Source of the DNA: an uncultured Lachnospiraceae bacterium
GTDB taxonomy: Bacteria > Bacillota > Clostridia > Lachnospirales > Lachnospiraceae
NCBI GenBank assembly: GCA_947174495.1
Contig: CAMWJC010000007.1
Coordinates: 1-64,000 of the forward strand
Reading direction: 5' to 3'
DNA length: 64,000 nt
Below, piece by piece: positions 40,177-50,223 of this stretch (positions are counted from its first letter, which is position 1; each line of letters begins with the position of its first letter). A model generated the notes under the pieces. The model saw only the letters and a program-made list of their open reading frames with translations. It was not told the origin of the DNA and made no database searches. The position numbers were made by a program, and so were the translations under genes.

Positions 40177-40911
40177 CTAGACCTCCAACATATAACCGGT
40201 TCCCCAAACAGTCTTAATAAGCTTTGGTTCGCCCGGATCATCTTCCAATTTTTCCCGGAGTCTCCGGATATGCACATTCAGCGTCCCGTCACCATAAAAG
40301 TGATCTCCCCAAACCTCTTCAAAAAGCTGCTCCTTGGTCACGATCTTATTTCGGTTATCGTACAGGCACTTTAGAAGCTGGAACTCTTTTGCTTTAAGCT
40401 CCCTCTTTTGTCCATGAATAACCACACTCATAGTTGCCTCTTCCAGATACAGCCCTTTATTACCTGCCTCTTTTAAATTTTCCGGACACCTTGAACCGGA
40501 ACTATCCATTTCCTCATTTGATTCTTCATTCCCTGCCTGCTGATACCAGGAAATTCTCTTTAGGATCACCTTTACTTTTGCCAAAAGAATACTTAATGTA
40601 TAAGGCTTTTTGATGTAATCATCTCCGCCAATCTGAAGCGCTGCAAGCACATCCTCGTCACTTTGCCTGGCGCTGATAAACAGGATTGGTATCTTTGAAG
40701 CTTCCCTGATTCTTTTACAGAGTACAAAGCCGCTCTCGCCCTCAAGATTAATGTCAAGAAGAAGCAGATCTGTCTGATTTTCCAAAAGAAATTCTTCCGC
40801 ATCCGGAATGCTTCCTACCCATGCACAGGATACATCAAAAAGCTGGAAGTACTCGCAGGTCATTTTCGCCAGTTCTTCTTCGTCATCTACAATCAAGCAA
40901 TTATAATGCAT
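40177..40911 (-). CDS. OmpR-family response regulator
   Basis: Receiver CLIVDDEEELAK, LLLLDINLEGESG; C-terminal wHTH VWGDHFYGDGTLNVHIRRLREKLE. Confidence 0.94.
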   Translation of the reverse strand: MHYNCLIVDDEEELAKMTCEYFQLFDVSCAWVGSIPDAEEFLLENQTDLLLLDINLEGESGFVLCKRIREASKIPILFISARQSDEDVLAALQIGGDDYIKKPYTLSILLAKVKVILKRISWYQQAGNEESNEEMDSSGSRCPENLKEAGNKGLYLEEATMSVVIHGQKRELKAKEFQLLKCLYDNRNKIVTKEQLFEEVWGDHFYGDGTLNVHIRRLREKLEDDPGEPKLIKTVWGTGYMLEV

Positions 40912-40930
40912 AGCTTTTCCCTGTAACTCC

Positions 40931-41992
40931 TTATTTCAGACGATAAAAAATGATACAGTTGGGCTGATCCACCCGAAGTTCCTTACCATTCATAACCATT
41001 GTTCCCTTCTCCATATTAACACTAAAGAAGGTCATGGTATCTGATTCATGATTTAGGGAAACCAGATGCTTATTATCCGGGAATAATGTCACATCCTTAG
41101 GATAATCTCCGCTCACCGGCAGGCAAAAACATTTATTTAGCATACCACTCTCCTGATCGATGGAATAGACAACTGCACTGTTATCACCGGCATTAGAACT
41201 ACAGATATATTGAAAATCCTCTGAAAAATTCAGCGCACATGCAGCGGACCCAGATGCATGATAGGTATTTAATGTGGGAACATTTTGTATCTTTTCAAAA
41301 ACAGGAATTCCATGACTGTCCTGGTCATAGGTATACACATCAATATAATTTTTTAGTTCATGAACAATATACAGATACTTTCCGTCTTTGGAAAATTTCA
41401 AATGATGGGGGCCAGATTCCTGTTCGCTTCTGATAATATCTACCTGGCGTAATTTCCCTGTAGCATGGTTCAACTCATATACAACCACGTGATCCATCCC
41501 CGGATCAGCTGCACACAAAAATTTATTATCTCTGGTCATCTTCACACAACTGATGTGAGGACGAAAGTTTCTCTCCGCAATACTTCCAAGCCCCTTATGA
41601 AAAATCTCTTCTGTGATCTCTCCGATGGAGCCATCCTCATTTACCTGCAATACTGTCAGCTTGGCATCATGATATCCTGCCACAAACAAAAAATGATCCT
41701 CATAATCCGTAGAAAGATGACGTCCCCTCATTCCATTAATATGGGCATGATTTAAAACTTCAAGGCTTCCGTCTTTCAGAATCTTGTAAGATTCCACACC
41801 AAAATCAGTGATCGAATATAAATATTTCTGATTATGGGATATGGTCACATAAGAAGAATTGGTTATTTGCACCTGATCCTTCTCTGAAAATCTTCCGTTT
41901 TCCATATCCACATCATAAATTCGGATTCCATGACCGCTCTTATTTCCATATGTGTACGTGGATACATATGCAACATATTTTTCTTTTCCCAT
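40931..41992 (-). CDS. Lactonase/6-phosphogluconolactonase-type beta-propeller protein
   Basis: YVSTYTYG, SGPHHLKFSKDGKYLYIVHELKN, repeated propeller blades. Confidence 0.8.
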   Translation of the reverse strand: MGKEKYVAYVSTYTYGNKSGHGIRIYDVDMENGRFSEKDQVQITNSSYVTISHNQKYLYSITDFGVESYKILKDGSLEVLNHAHINGMRGRHLSTDYEDHFLFVAGYHDAKLTVLQVNEDGSIGEITEEIFHKGLGSIAERNFRPHISCVKMTRDNKFLCAADPGMDHVVVYELNHATGKLRQVDIIRSEQESGPHHLKFSKDGKYLYIVHELKNYIDVYTYDQDSHGIPVFEKIQNVPTLNTYHASGSAACALNFSEDFQYICSSNAGDNSAVVYSIDQESGMLNKCFCLPVSGDYPKDVTLFPDNKHLVSLNHESDTMTFFSVNMEKGTMVMNGKELRVDQPNCIIFYRLK

Positions 41993-42138
41993 AATAAGCC
42001 TTCCTTTCCTTTGGGCTTTATCCCTGCTTCTTCCTGCTGCAGGATCTTTGACTTGTCTGTGCCCTTATAGAAATTATACCACCCTTTCTTATAAAATGGA
42101 ACGCTAAAAAACATTCTCAACTTTTTAAGTAAAAGATA

Positions 42139-42193
42139 TTGACAAAGCACATATGTTTTGTATAATGAATATCAGCGTTTAGTTTTACTAAAC
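42139..42193 (+). promoter_or_regulatory. Consensus sigma-70 promoter plus downstream inverted-repeat operator for the XRE-cupin/pot operon
   Basis: TTGACA (42139-42144)-N16-TATAAT (42161-42166); GTTTAGT-TTT-ACTAAAC palindrome at 42177-42193. Confidence 0.75.
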
Positions 42194-42250
42194 TAAAAGT
42201 TTATAATAGTTTCGATTTATATTATACAGGAAATTAAAGAGGAATGCTTT

Positions 42251-42802
42251 ATGACTAACAGTATCCATATCGGAAGTAAAATAAAGGATCTTCGTACACA
42301 GAAAGGGCTTACGCAAGAAGAACTGGCCGACCGGTGCGAGCTTTCAAAAGGCTTTATTTCACAGCTTGAACGTGATCTGACATCTCCTTCCATAGCCACC
42401 TTAGTAGATATTCTCCAATGTCTTGGTACGGATCTTAAGGAGTTTTTTCAGGACTTTGAGGATACGCAGATCGCATTCCGGGAAAATGATTATTTTGAGA
42501 AAATAGATGAAGAGCTTCAAAACAAAATTGAATGGATCATTCCCAATGCTCAAAAAAATATGATGGAACCAATCCGTATTACCCTTGCCCCGGGAGGCTC
42601 TACTTACCCTGATAATCCTCATGAGGGCGAGGAGTTTGGATATGTACTCTCAGGGAGCGTTACATTAATCCTAGGGAAAAAATCCATCCGGGTGAAAAAG
42701 GGAGAATCCTTTTACTTCACTGCAAAAGCAACTCACTATTTAAAAGCAGACAGCAAAACCGGTGCCGTAGTGATCTGGGTAAGCAGTCCGCCGAGTTTTT
42801 AA
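42251..42802 (+). CDS. XRE-family transcriptional regulator with C-terminal cupin
   Basis: IGSKIKDLRTQKGLTQEELADRCELSKGFISQLERDLTSPSIATL; cupin EGEEFGYVLSGSVTLILGKK. Confidence 0.9.
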   Translation: MTNSIHIGSKIKDLRTQKGLTQEELADRCELSKGFISQLERDLTSPSIATLVDILQCLGTDLKEFFQDFEDTQIAFRENDYFEKIDEELQNKIEWIIPNAQKNMMEPIRITLAPGGSTYPDNPHEGEEFGYVLSGSVTLILGKKSIRVKKGESFYFTAKATHYLKADSKTGAVVIWVSSPPSF

Positions 42803-42824
42803 TATACTTTAAGGAGACCACAGT

Positions 42825-43898
42825 ATGAAAAAAGTTTTGATCGACCTGAAAAATATCAGCAAATCCTTCGATGGTCAGATGGTTTTGGATGACTTGAATC
42901 TTTATATCCGCGAGAATGAATTTTTAACACTTTTGGGTCCCAGCGGCTGTGGAAAAACCACCACTCTGCGTATTCTGGGCGGTTTTGAGTCCCCTGATAA
43001 AGGAAGTGTGATTTTTGACGGAAAGGATATCACAAAACTGCCTCCCAACAAGCGTCAGTTAAATACTGTTTTCCAGCGCTACGCTCTTTTTACCCATATG
43101 ACCATTGCCGAAAACATTGCATTTGGTCTGAAAATCAAAAAAAAGAGCAAGGCTTACATTGATGACAAAATTAAATATGCCCTGAAACTGGTGAATCTGG
43201 ATGGCTTTGAAAACCGTATGCCGGATTCCTTAAGCGGCGGTCAGCAGCAGCGTATCGCTATTGCCAGGGCCATCGTCAACGAACCGGAAGTGCTGCTTCT
43301 CGACGAGCCCCTGGGCGCTCTTGATTTAAAGCTCCGACAGGATATGCAGTATGAGTTGATCCGCCTAAAAAATGAACTGGGAATTACCTTTATTTACGTT
43401 ACCCACGATCAGGAAGAAGCTCTTACCATGTCCGACACCATCGTGGTTATGAATCAGGGCTATATTCAACAGATCGGTTCTCCCGAAAAAATCTACAACG
43501 AACCGGAAAATGCTTTTGTTGCCGATTTTATCGGGGACAGTAATATCATAAATGCCACTATGATCGAAGATAAACTGGTAGAGATTTTCGGCACCCGTTT
43601 TCCCTGCGTGGATACCGGATTCGGCAAAAACAAACCTGTAGATGTGGTAATCCGCCCGGAAGATGTGATCCTGTCCTCTCCCGCTGCCGGCCGGCTGAAA
43701 GGCGTGGTAACGCACTTAATCTTTAAGGGTGTTCACTATGAGATGGAAGTTACCGCATGCGGCTATGAATGGCTGGTACACTCTACCGGAATGTATCCGG
43801 TAGGCACTGAAGTCGGCATTGATGTAGATCCTTTTAATATTCAGATTATGAATAAACCCGCTTCAGAGGATGAGGAGGCCGTCGGAACAAATGAATAA
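42825..43898 (+). CDS. potA: Spermidine/putrescine ABC transporter ATP-binding protein
   Basis: [48 protein letters not shown]-like C-terminus; pot gene order. Confidence 0.93.
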   Translation: MKKVLIDLKNISKSFDGQMVLDDLNLYIRENEFLTLLGPSGCGKTTTLRILGGFESPDKGSVIFDGKDITKLPPNKRQLNTVFQRYALFTHMTIAENIAFGLKIKKKSKAYIDDKIKYALKLVNLDGFENRMPDSLSGGQQQRIAIARAIVNEPEVLLLDEPLGALDLKLRQDMQYELIRLKNELGITFIYVTHDQEEALTMSDTIVVMNQGYIQQIGSPEKIYNEPENAFVADFIGDSNIINATMIEDKLVEIFGTRFPCVDTGFGKNKPVDVVIRPEDVILSSPAAGRLKGVVTHLIFKGVHYEMEVTACGYEWLVHSTGMYPVGTEVGIDVDPFNIQIMNKPASEDEEAVGTNE

Positions 43899-44721
43899 AA
43901 CAGAATCATTGAAAAAAAAGCTGTTAGGGACACCCTATTTTATCTGGTCTGTCATTTTCATCCTTGTCCCCCTCGGCATGGTATTTTATTATGGACTGAC
44001 CGACCGGTCGGGTGTTTTTACTCTTGCAAATGTACTGGCAATTTCCACACCGGAGCATTCGAAAGCTTTATGGATTGCACTGTTTTTATCGGTAATTGCC
44101 ACTGTGATATGCCTATTGCTCGCATATCCTCTTGCCATGATCTTATCCCGCCAGAAAAATGGACGCCAGAGCTTTATCGTGCTGATCTTCATTTTACCCA
44201 TGTGGATGAATTTTCTGCTGCGTACGCTGGCATGGCAGACACTCCTGGAAAAGACCGGAGTGATCAACAGTATATTGGAGTTTCTCCATTTACCGGCGCT
44301 GAACATAATCAACACGCCTTACGCTATTATCCTGGGCATGGTTTATAATTTTTTACCTTTTATGGTTTTACCGATCTACAATGCCCTGTCCAAAATAGAC
44401 ATCAACGTGATCAATGCGGCCAGAGATTTGGGGGCCAACGGGTTGCAGGTATTTTTAAAGATCACTCTGCCTTTAAGTATCCCCGGCATCATCAGCGGCA
44501 TTACAATGGTATTTATTCCTGCACTGACTACCTTTGTCATCAGTAAGCTACTTGGAGGAAGCAAGATTTTACTGATCGGAAACGTGATTGAAGAAGAATT
44601 TACACAGGCAAGTAACTGGCATTTGGGAAGCGGACTTTCCATCGTACTGATGCTGTTCATCATCATAAATATGCTCTTAACTGCTGCTTTTGACAAAGAT
44701 GGGGAGGGTTCCTTCTTATGA
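43891..44721 (+). CDS. potB: Spermidine/putrescine ABC transporter permease
   Basis: TM permease with [28 protein letters not shown]; overlaps potA end. Confidence 0.92.
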   Translation: MNKTESLKKKLLGTPYFIWSVIFILVPLGMVFYYGLTDRSGVFTLANVLAISTPEHSKALWIALFLSVIATVICLLLAYPLAMILSRQKNGRQSFIVLIFILPMWMNFLLRTLAWQTLLEKTGVINSILEFLHLPALNIINTPYAIILGMVYNFLPFMVLPIYNALSKIDINVINAARDLGANGLQVFLKITLPLSIPGIISGITMVFIPALTTFVISKLLGGSKILLIGNVIEEEFTQASNWHLGSGLSIVLMLFIIINMLLTAAFDKDGEGSFL

Positions 44722-45503
44722 AAAGAAATATATTGCAAAAAATATACATTGCCCTTATTTTTATCTTTCTGTATGCCCCCATCGTCACCCTGATCGTACT
44801 TTCCTTCAATGGAAGCCGGACACGGGCAAAGTGGGGAGGCTTTACCTTAAAGTGGTATAGCGCACTATTTCAGAACCGAGACATTCTACAGGCTTTGTTT
44901 AATACTTTGTTGATTGCGCTTATTGCCTCAATTGTATCCACTATCATCGGCACCATTGCCTGCATCGCCATTATGAACCTGAAAAAGAAATCCCGTGCTA
45001 TTGTTATGGGAATTACAAACATTCCCATGATCAATGCGGAAATCGTCACTGGAATTTCTTTAATGCTGCTGTTTATCAGCCTGGGACTTCGCTTTGGGCT
45101 TGGCACCATATTATTGTCTCATATTACCTTCTGTATTCCTTATGTGATATTGAGTGTCATGCCAAGAATGCAGCAGATAAATCCTTATACCTATGAGGCG
45201 GCTCTGGATCTGGGAGCCGGACCTGTATACGGATTTTTCAAAGTAGTTTTTCCGGATATCCTTCCTGGTGTGCTCTCTGGGTTTCTGATGGCATTTACCA
45301 TGTCGCTGGATGATTTTATCATCACCCACTTTACCAAAGGTGCCGGGGTAGATACTCTTTCAACCAAAATTTATACAGAAGTAAAAAAGGGAATCAAACC
45401 TGAAATGTACGCTTTATCCACGATTATTTTTCTGACCGTTCTTACGTTACTTTTTTTGGTAAATAGGGTTCCGTCAGAAAATCAGGAAAAGAAAGGAGCC
45501 TAA
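44718..45503 (+). CDS. potC: Spermidine/putrescine ABC transporter permease
   Basis: EAALDLGAGPVYGFFKVVFPDILPGVLSGFLMAFTMSLDDFIITHF. Confidence 0.93.
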   Translation: MKRNILQKIYIALIFIFLYAPIVTLIVLSFNGSRTRAKWGGFTLKWYSALFQNRDILQALFNTLLIALIASIVSTIIGTIACIAIMNLKKKSRAIVMGITNIPMINAEIVTGISLMLLFISLGLRFGLGTILLSHITFCIPYVILSVMPRMQQINPYTYEAALDLGAGPVYGFFKVVFPDILPGVLSGFLMAFTMSLDDFIITHFTKGAGVDTLSTKIYTEVKKGIKPEMYALSTIIFLTVLTLLFLVNRVPSENQEKKGA

Positions 45504-46561
45504 TGATGAAAAAATTATTATGTCTTGCGCTTTCGCTTCTGTTTGTGCTGTCACTTCTTACCGGCTGCGGCAACAGTGCTGGTAAAAATGGTGAAGTCAT
45601 TGTTTTCAATTGGGGCGAATATATTGATCCGGAAACACTTTCCCTGTTTGAGAAAGAAACCGGTATTAAGGTAGTATACGAAGAATTTGATACCAATGAA
45701 ACCATGTACCCGAAGGTAGAAACCGGCGCTTCTGCATACGATGTTATCTGTCCTTCCGATTATATGATCCAGAAAATGATCGACAATAACCTACTGGCTG
45801 AGATCAATTTTGACAACATCCCCAATATTAAAAATATCGGGGAACAATACTTTGAGCAGTCCAAAGAATTTGATCCCGAAAATAAATATTCAGTTCCCTA
45901 CTGCTTTGGTACTGTAGGTATCCTCTATAACAAGACCATGGTATCCGATCCTGTGGATAGCTGGTCAATCCTCTGGGATGAAAAATACGCAGACAATATT
46001 CTGATGCAGGACTCTGTAAGAGACGCTTTCATGGTTGCCTTAAAATTAAATGGCTTCTCCATGAATACTCTGGATGAATCACAGCTGCAGGCTGCCAAAA
46101 ATTCCCTTATTGAACAAAAACCTCTGGTGCAGGCTTATGTGATCGATCAGGTTCGTGACAAAATGATTGGTGATGAAGCCGCATTAGGTGTTATTTATTC
46201 CGGTGAGGCTATTTATACCCAGCGTGAAAATGAAAATCTGGAATATGTAGTTCCCAAAGAAGGTACTAACGTGTGGATTGATTCCTGGGTCATTCCGAAA
46301 AATGCCCCCAACAAAGAAAATGCAGAAAAATTCATTGATTTTATGTGCCGCGATGATATCGCGCTGATGAATTTTGAATACATTACCTACTCTACCCCCA
46401 ATGTGGCTGCGCAGGCTTTAATTGAAGATGAGGATATCAAAAATTCAAAAATTGCTTTTCCTGATCTCTCCCAATATGAAAATCTGGAGACCTTCCAGTA
46501 TTTGGGGAGCGAAGGGGATGATCTGTATAACAGCCTTTGGAAAGAGGTAAAATCAGAATAA
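45503..46561 (+). CDS. potD: Spermidine/putrescine-binding lipoprotein
   Basis: Lipobox LTGC; VFNWGEYIDPETLSLFEKETGIKVVYEEFDTNE. Confidence 0.94.
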   Translation: MMKKLLCLALSLLFVLSLLTGCGNSAGKNGEVIVFNWGEYIDPETLSLFEKETGIKVVYEEFDTNETMYPKVETGASAYDVICPSDYMIQKMIDNNLLAEINFDNIPNIKNIGEQYFEQSKEFDPENKYSVPYCFGTVGILYNKTMVSDPVDSWSILWDEKYADNILMQDSVRDAFMVALKLNGFSMNTLDESQLQAAKNSLIEQKPLVQAYVIDQVRDKMIGDEAALGVIYSGEAIYTQRENENLEYVVPKEGTNVWIDSWVIPKNAPNKENAEKFIDFMCRDDIALMNFEYITYSTPNVAAQALIEDEDIKNSKIAFPDLSQYENLETFQYLGSEGDDLYNSLWKEVKSE

Positions 46562-46562
46562 A

Positions 46563-46787
46563 TTTACGTTTAGCTTGGTTCCAGAGATCAATATAAAACC
46601 CGGATAGAATCAAATTCTACGTCGCCACGCTCGATAAAGCGTTCGCGAATTGGCTCCTTAAGAATTTGATTCCTATCCGGGTTAAATTATTGGCTAATAG
46701 AAAACCAGCTAAGGACTCCACTATAGCCGCTCAATCCACTGTCTGGCCATCCGCTCTTTCTCCCTGCCCGATGCACTACCAAGCTAT
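46563..46787. repeat. Structured dispersed element copy 3 (half-element, single hairpin)
   Basis: Hairpin 46597-46683 (22-bp stem with one bulged G) with the same loop core; aligns to the reverse complement of the right half of copy 2; ends TTTAGCTTGGT / ACCAAGCTA. Confidence 0.87.
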
Positions 46788-47584
46788 CCCTGAACTGTCA
46801 GGCGCTTCAGTTCTTCCCTCGAACCATAAAACACATTCCTGTCAATATATTTCTCACTTCCCTGATATCCCTCCAAAACATCCCTGTCCGTATACTGCCA
46901 AAAGGTCCATTCGATAGAAACCGGCGGATAATAAACATTCCTGATCCACAATGGATATTCCTCAAATTCCCCTTCAATAAAATCACGATATGCTTTATAT
47001 GTAGTATAAATAATTGGTTTCACATGATAATGCTCTTCCAGCAGATCAAGCATCACTGTAAGTTGTGCCTGAATCTCCTTTTTATCCGGCGGATTCTTAT
47101 CTTTATCTCCATAGTATTCCACATCAATGACCGGCGCCAGCTTTCCCTGTAAGTTTCCCACTGTATCAATAAAATGCTCCGCCTGCATCTTTCCCTCACT
47201 GTCAAAGCTGAAAAAATGATACACTCCTGTCATAAGAGAGGTCTGTGCGGCTTCCTCCCAGTTTTTTTCAAAGTATTGATCTACATAGCTGCTTCCTTCT
47301 GTTGCTTTGATAAATGCAAAATCAATTCCCTGCTCCTCAATTTTCTTCCAGTCGATATCTCCCTGATAATGAGATACATCAATCCCATCAAGCTCATACT
47401 TTATAGCAAAAGAAGGTGTTATTCTAATATATTTCTTCAAAATCAATATACCTGTTAATACAAATGCCCAAAACAGAATTGCAAAAATGATAATAATTGT
47501 TTTCTTTTTCAACAGCTTGCTCTTCTCCCTGATAGTGTATGATTCAAAATTCTCATTTTCATCCGGATTTTCTATATGGGTCAT
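46784..47584 (-). CDS. Glycoside hydrolase family 25 lysozyme, membrane anchored
   Basis: GIDVSHYQGDIDWKKIEEQGIDFAFIKATEGSSYVD, APVIDVEYYG, WTFWQYTD. Confidence 0.92.
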   Translation of the reverse strand: MTHIENPDENENFESYTIREKSKLLKKKTIIIIFAILFWAFVLTGILILKKYIRITPSFAIKYELDGIDVSHYQGDIDWKKIEEQGIDFAFIKATEGSSYVDQYFEKNWEEAAQTSLMTGVYHFFSFDSEGKMQAEHFIDTVGNLQGKLAPVIDVEYYGDKDKNPPDKKEIQAQLTVMLDLLEEHYHVKPIIYTTYKAYRDFIEGEFEEYPLWIRNVYYPPVSIEWTFWQYTDRDVLEGYQGSEKYIDRNVFYGSREELKRLTVQG

Positions 47585-47605
47585 TATAACAAAACATCTT
47601 TTTCT

Positions 47606-49384
47606 TTACAATCCGCTGATCTTACAAAGAGAAGCAAAGTATTCCCCATTCCCCATAAGTGTTTCAAAATTTCCCATTTCTACCACTCTGCCATTCTTCA
47701 TCACAATGATCTCATCAAAGCGTCTTAACACCTTTTCATCCAGCTTATGGGTTACTACCAACCTGGTAATCCCCTGAATATCCAAAATTGAATTAGTGAC
47801 ATTATCTGAAGTTTCCGCATCCAGCGCCGAGGTAGCCTCATCTACCAAAAGAACAGACACTTCCCTAAGCAGACTTCTAGCTATCGCAATCCTCTGTTTT
47901 TCACCTCCGGACAAATGCGCGCCATTCTCACCACATGCATAATCCTCGCCCTTTTCATTGATCACTAAAGACAAACCGGCTCTTTCTATAGCGGAATCAA
48001 GTCGTTGTTTTTCAAATTCTTTAAACATGCATATATTCCGCCTGATCGTATCATCAAAAATGAATACATTCTGCTGAATCACCGACATGACGTCAAAAAT
48101 ACGGTCAGGATCAATGTTACTCAGTTCTTTTCCACCCAAAGTGATGCTTCCTCTGTATTCCGGATAACTTCCCATCACCAGATTCAGCAAAGTAGATTTT
48201 CCAGAACCAGAACCGCCTACAATAGCATAACTCTTGCCAACCTCAAAATTCAGATTGACATCTTTCAACACCTCTTTGTCCTCTTCATAAGAGAAATTGA
48301 CATGTTCAAGCACGATTCCTTCTCCGCCATCTTTAAATCCATCAAAAGGATCAAATTGTTTCTGTCCGTTTTCTTCCTTTCCATAGGAAGCCATTTTTTC
48401 AATTAATCCCATGGCTGCCTTCCGGTTTGCCAAAAGCTTTGGCAATGTATTGATGGGGTTTAAGACATAATTCATCATCTGCACAAAAGCAACTACCACA
48501 CCCGCGGTAATCTGTCCCCTGATACATAAATAAGCTCCATAGGCAAACACTCCAATCTGTGTAATAAAACCTGCTGTGCCTGAAATAATACCAATCAATT
48601 CATCTGTCTGCCTTCTGCTGCATTTGATTTCCTCCAGTTGGGTATTCTTTTTCCGGTACAATTCCGCCGTTTCCTGTTGCGCCTGAAAGCTTTTGATAAT
48701 ACCAAATCCATTAAACAGGTCTTTGACCATTGCCATAAAGGAGGCATTCTTTTCGCTGACTATTTTTTCCATCTTTTCTACCTTTCCCCCTACTGCCATA
48801 GCAGCCAGAACAGGCAGAACACAAAGCAAAAGTACTACCAGAGTCATAGACCAGCTATACCAAAGCATCAGCGCAAAAGCGGCGGGCGCCATCAGCACCC
48901 CGTTTAAAATATCAAACTGCCCAAGCAGATAATTATTTTCAATAGAAGTTACATCATTGGTCAATGCCGAGATGTAATCACTGGTACTTTCTTTTCCGAA
49001 GTCACTGATTCCTTTTCTGGTAATATCTTCATATGCTTTATTACGATAGGATTCCACTGCCCGCTTCATAAACCGGAACTTAAATTCTCTTTTGGCAAGC
49101 CAACAGGCTGCCATTACCCCCATAAAAATAAGTGCAAAGAATACCAATTCCAGCAGTTCTTTCATTGTGCCATCTATTGACACATCCAACAGCTTCTCTA
49201 AAAGTACTGCCGTATAGATCTCTATCAATGCGCCAATAGCTGTGACAAACATTGCAAGACCAAACATAATCTTATTATTCTTATAAAAAATTCTCCTATA
49301 TTCTTTTGCTTCCATTTCACGCGCTCCTATTCTGTTCGTTTTATGATGAAAAAGGGTACAAAAAGGGAGCCTCGCCCAAAACAA
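47606..49384 (-). CDS. ABC transporter, fused permease/ATP-binding half transporter (likely start at MEAKEYRRIFYKNN)
   Basis: YAIVGGSGSGKSTLLNLVMG, LSGGEKQRIAIARSLLR, VLLVDEATSALDAETS. Confidence 0.92.
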   Translation of the reverse strand: MFWARLPFCTLFHHKTNRIGAREMEAKEYRRIFYKNNKIMFGLAMFVTAIGALIEIYTAVLLEKLLDVSIDGTMKELLELVFFALIFMGVMAACWLAKREFKFRFMKRAVESYRNKAYEDITRKGISDFGKESTSDYISALTNDVTSIENNYLLGQFDILNGVLMAPAAFALMLWYSWSMTLVVLLLCVLPVLAAMAVGGKVEKMEKIVSEKNASFMAMVKDLFNGFGIIKSFQAQQETAELYRKKNTQLEEIKCSRRQTDELIGIISGTAGFITQIGVFAYGAYLCIRGQITAGVVVAFVQMMNYVLNPINTLPKLLANRKAAMGLIEKMASYGKEENGQKQFDPFDGFKDGGEGIVLEHVNFSYEEDKEVLKDVNLNFEVGKSYAIVGGSGSGKSTLLNLVMGSYPEYRGSITLGGKELSNIDPDRIFDVMSVIQQNVFIFDDTIRRNICMFKEFEKQRLDSAIERAGLSLVINEKGEDYACGENGAHLSGGEKQRIAIARSLLREVSVLLVDEATSALDAETSDNVTNSILDIQGITRLVVTHKLDEKVLRRFDEIIVMKNGRVVEMGNFETLMGNGEYFASLCKISGL

Positions 49385-49390
49385 GGCTCC
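49366..49390 (-). terminator. Terminator downstream of the LiaF-like gene
   Basis: Minus strand GGAGCCTTGTTTTGGGCGAGGCTCCCTTTTTG. Confidence 0.75.
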
Positions 49391-49420
49391 GCATAGCCAA
49401 TCTATTTTGTTTTTTTAAAA

Positions 49421-50194
49421 TTAAACATGATGAATCATCATACTGCCAAAGGATACATCGCCTTTCACATACAGCACATTTTCACCATTAGGATCAGCAT
49501 ATCCTGATTCTTCTACCCCGCCAAAAGAATTGTCTATGTTTATGATCACCTTCCAGCCGGATGGTACATAAAGCTCCATGTTTCCAAAGGAACAATCTAC
49601 AGCTATATCCGCCCTGTTATCCTTAAGTACTGCATCGTTAAAATACACTTCCAGATTGCCAAAAGAGCATTCCAGAAAGACCCGGCTTATCCCCTGACCG
49701 GAAATATACTTTATGGCACCTCCAAAACTGACCTCATAGTGAATATCCTCCCCGCTCAGAATCTCTCCGTTATCCTCTTCGACGTGACAGCCAATTGCTT
49801 CGCTATCCTTTCCACCATGCCACACCTTATTCCAATGAGAGCCCCTGTGTATTTTCCACTTTTTCCGTTTGGGAAATATAATATTAAGTCCAATCGTACC
49901 CAGCAAAGCAACACCCAGCACTGTCCATGGCGTAATTGCCTCCAAATGCAGTAATTCATCATTGACAATGATCAATCCTGCCAGTGAAAATAATATTTCT
50001 CCAAAAGATACTGTCAGGATACCCTCTATCAAAATCCCCAATAAGACAATGGAGAAGAACACTGACCAGAACCCCAGTCCACCTAAGTACCCCAACTGCC
50101 CCAATAATAAAGCCAATGCTCCCATCAGGAATAAAATCCCCCAGAAAACTTTTTTTAACTTCCTTCTTCCCATATCTTTCTTTTCTCCTTCCAC
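49421..50194 (-). CDS. LiaF-like membrane protein with C-terminal cell-wall-stress-response-type beta domain
   Basis: N-terminal TMs; repeated SFGNLEVYFNDA / CSFGNMELYVPSGWKV / DNSFGGVEE pattern. Confidence 0.75.
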   Translation of the reverse strand: MEGEKKDMGRRKLKKVFWGILFLMGALALLLGQLGYLGGLGFWSVFFSIVLLGILIEGILTVSFGEILFSLAGLIIVNDELLHLEAITPWTVLGVALLGTIGLNIIFPKRKKWKIHRGSHWNKVWHGGKDSEAIGCHVEEDNGEILSGEDIHYEVSFGGAIKYISGQGISRVFLECSFGNLEVYFNDAVLKDNRADIAVDCSFGNMELYVPSGWKVIINIDNSFGGVEESGYADPNGENVLYVKGDVSFGSMMIHHV

Positions 50195-50223
50195 TTTCCT
50201 CTATTTCAGCTTTTAATATTCTG

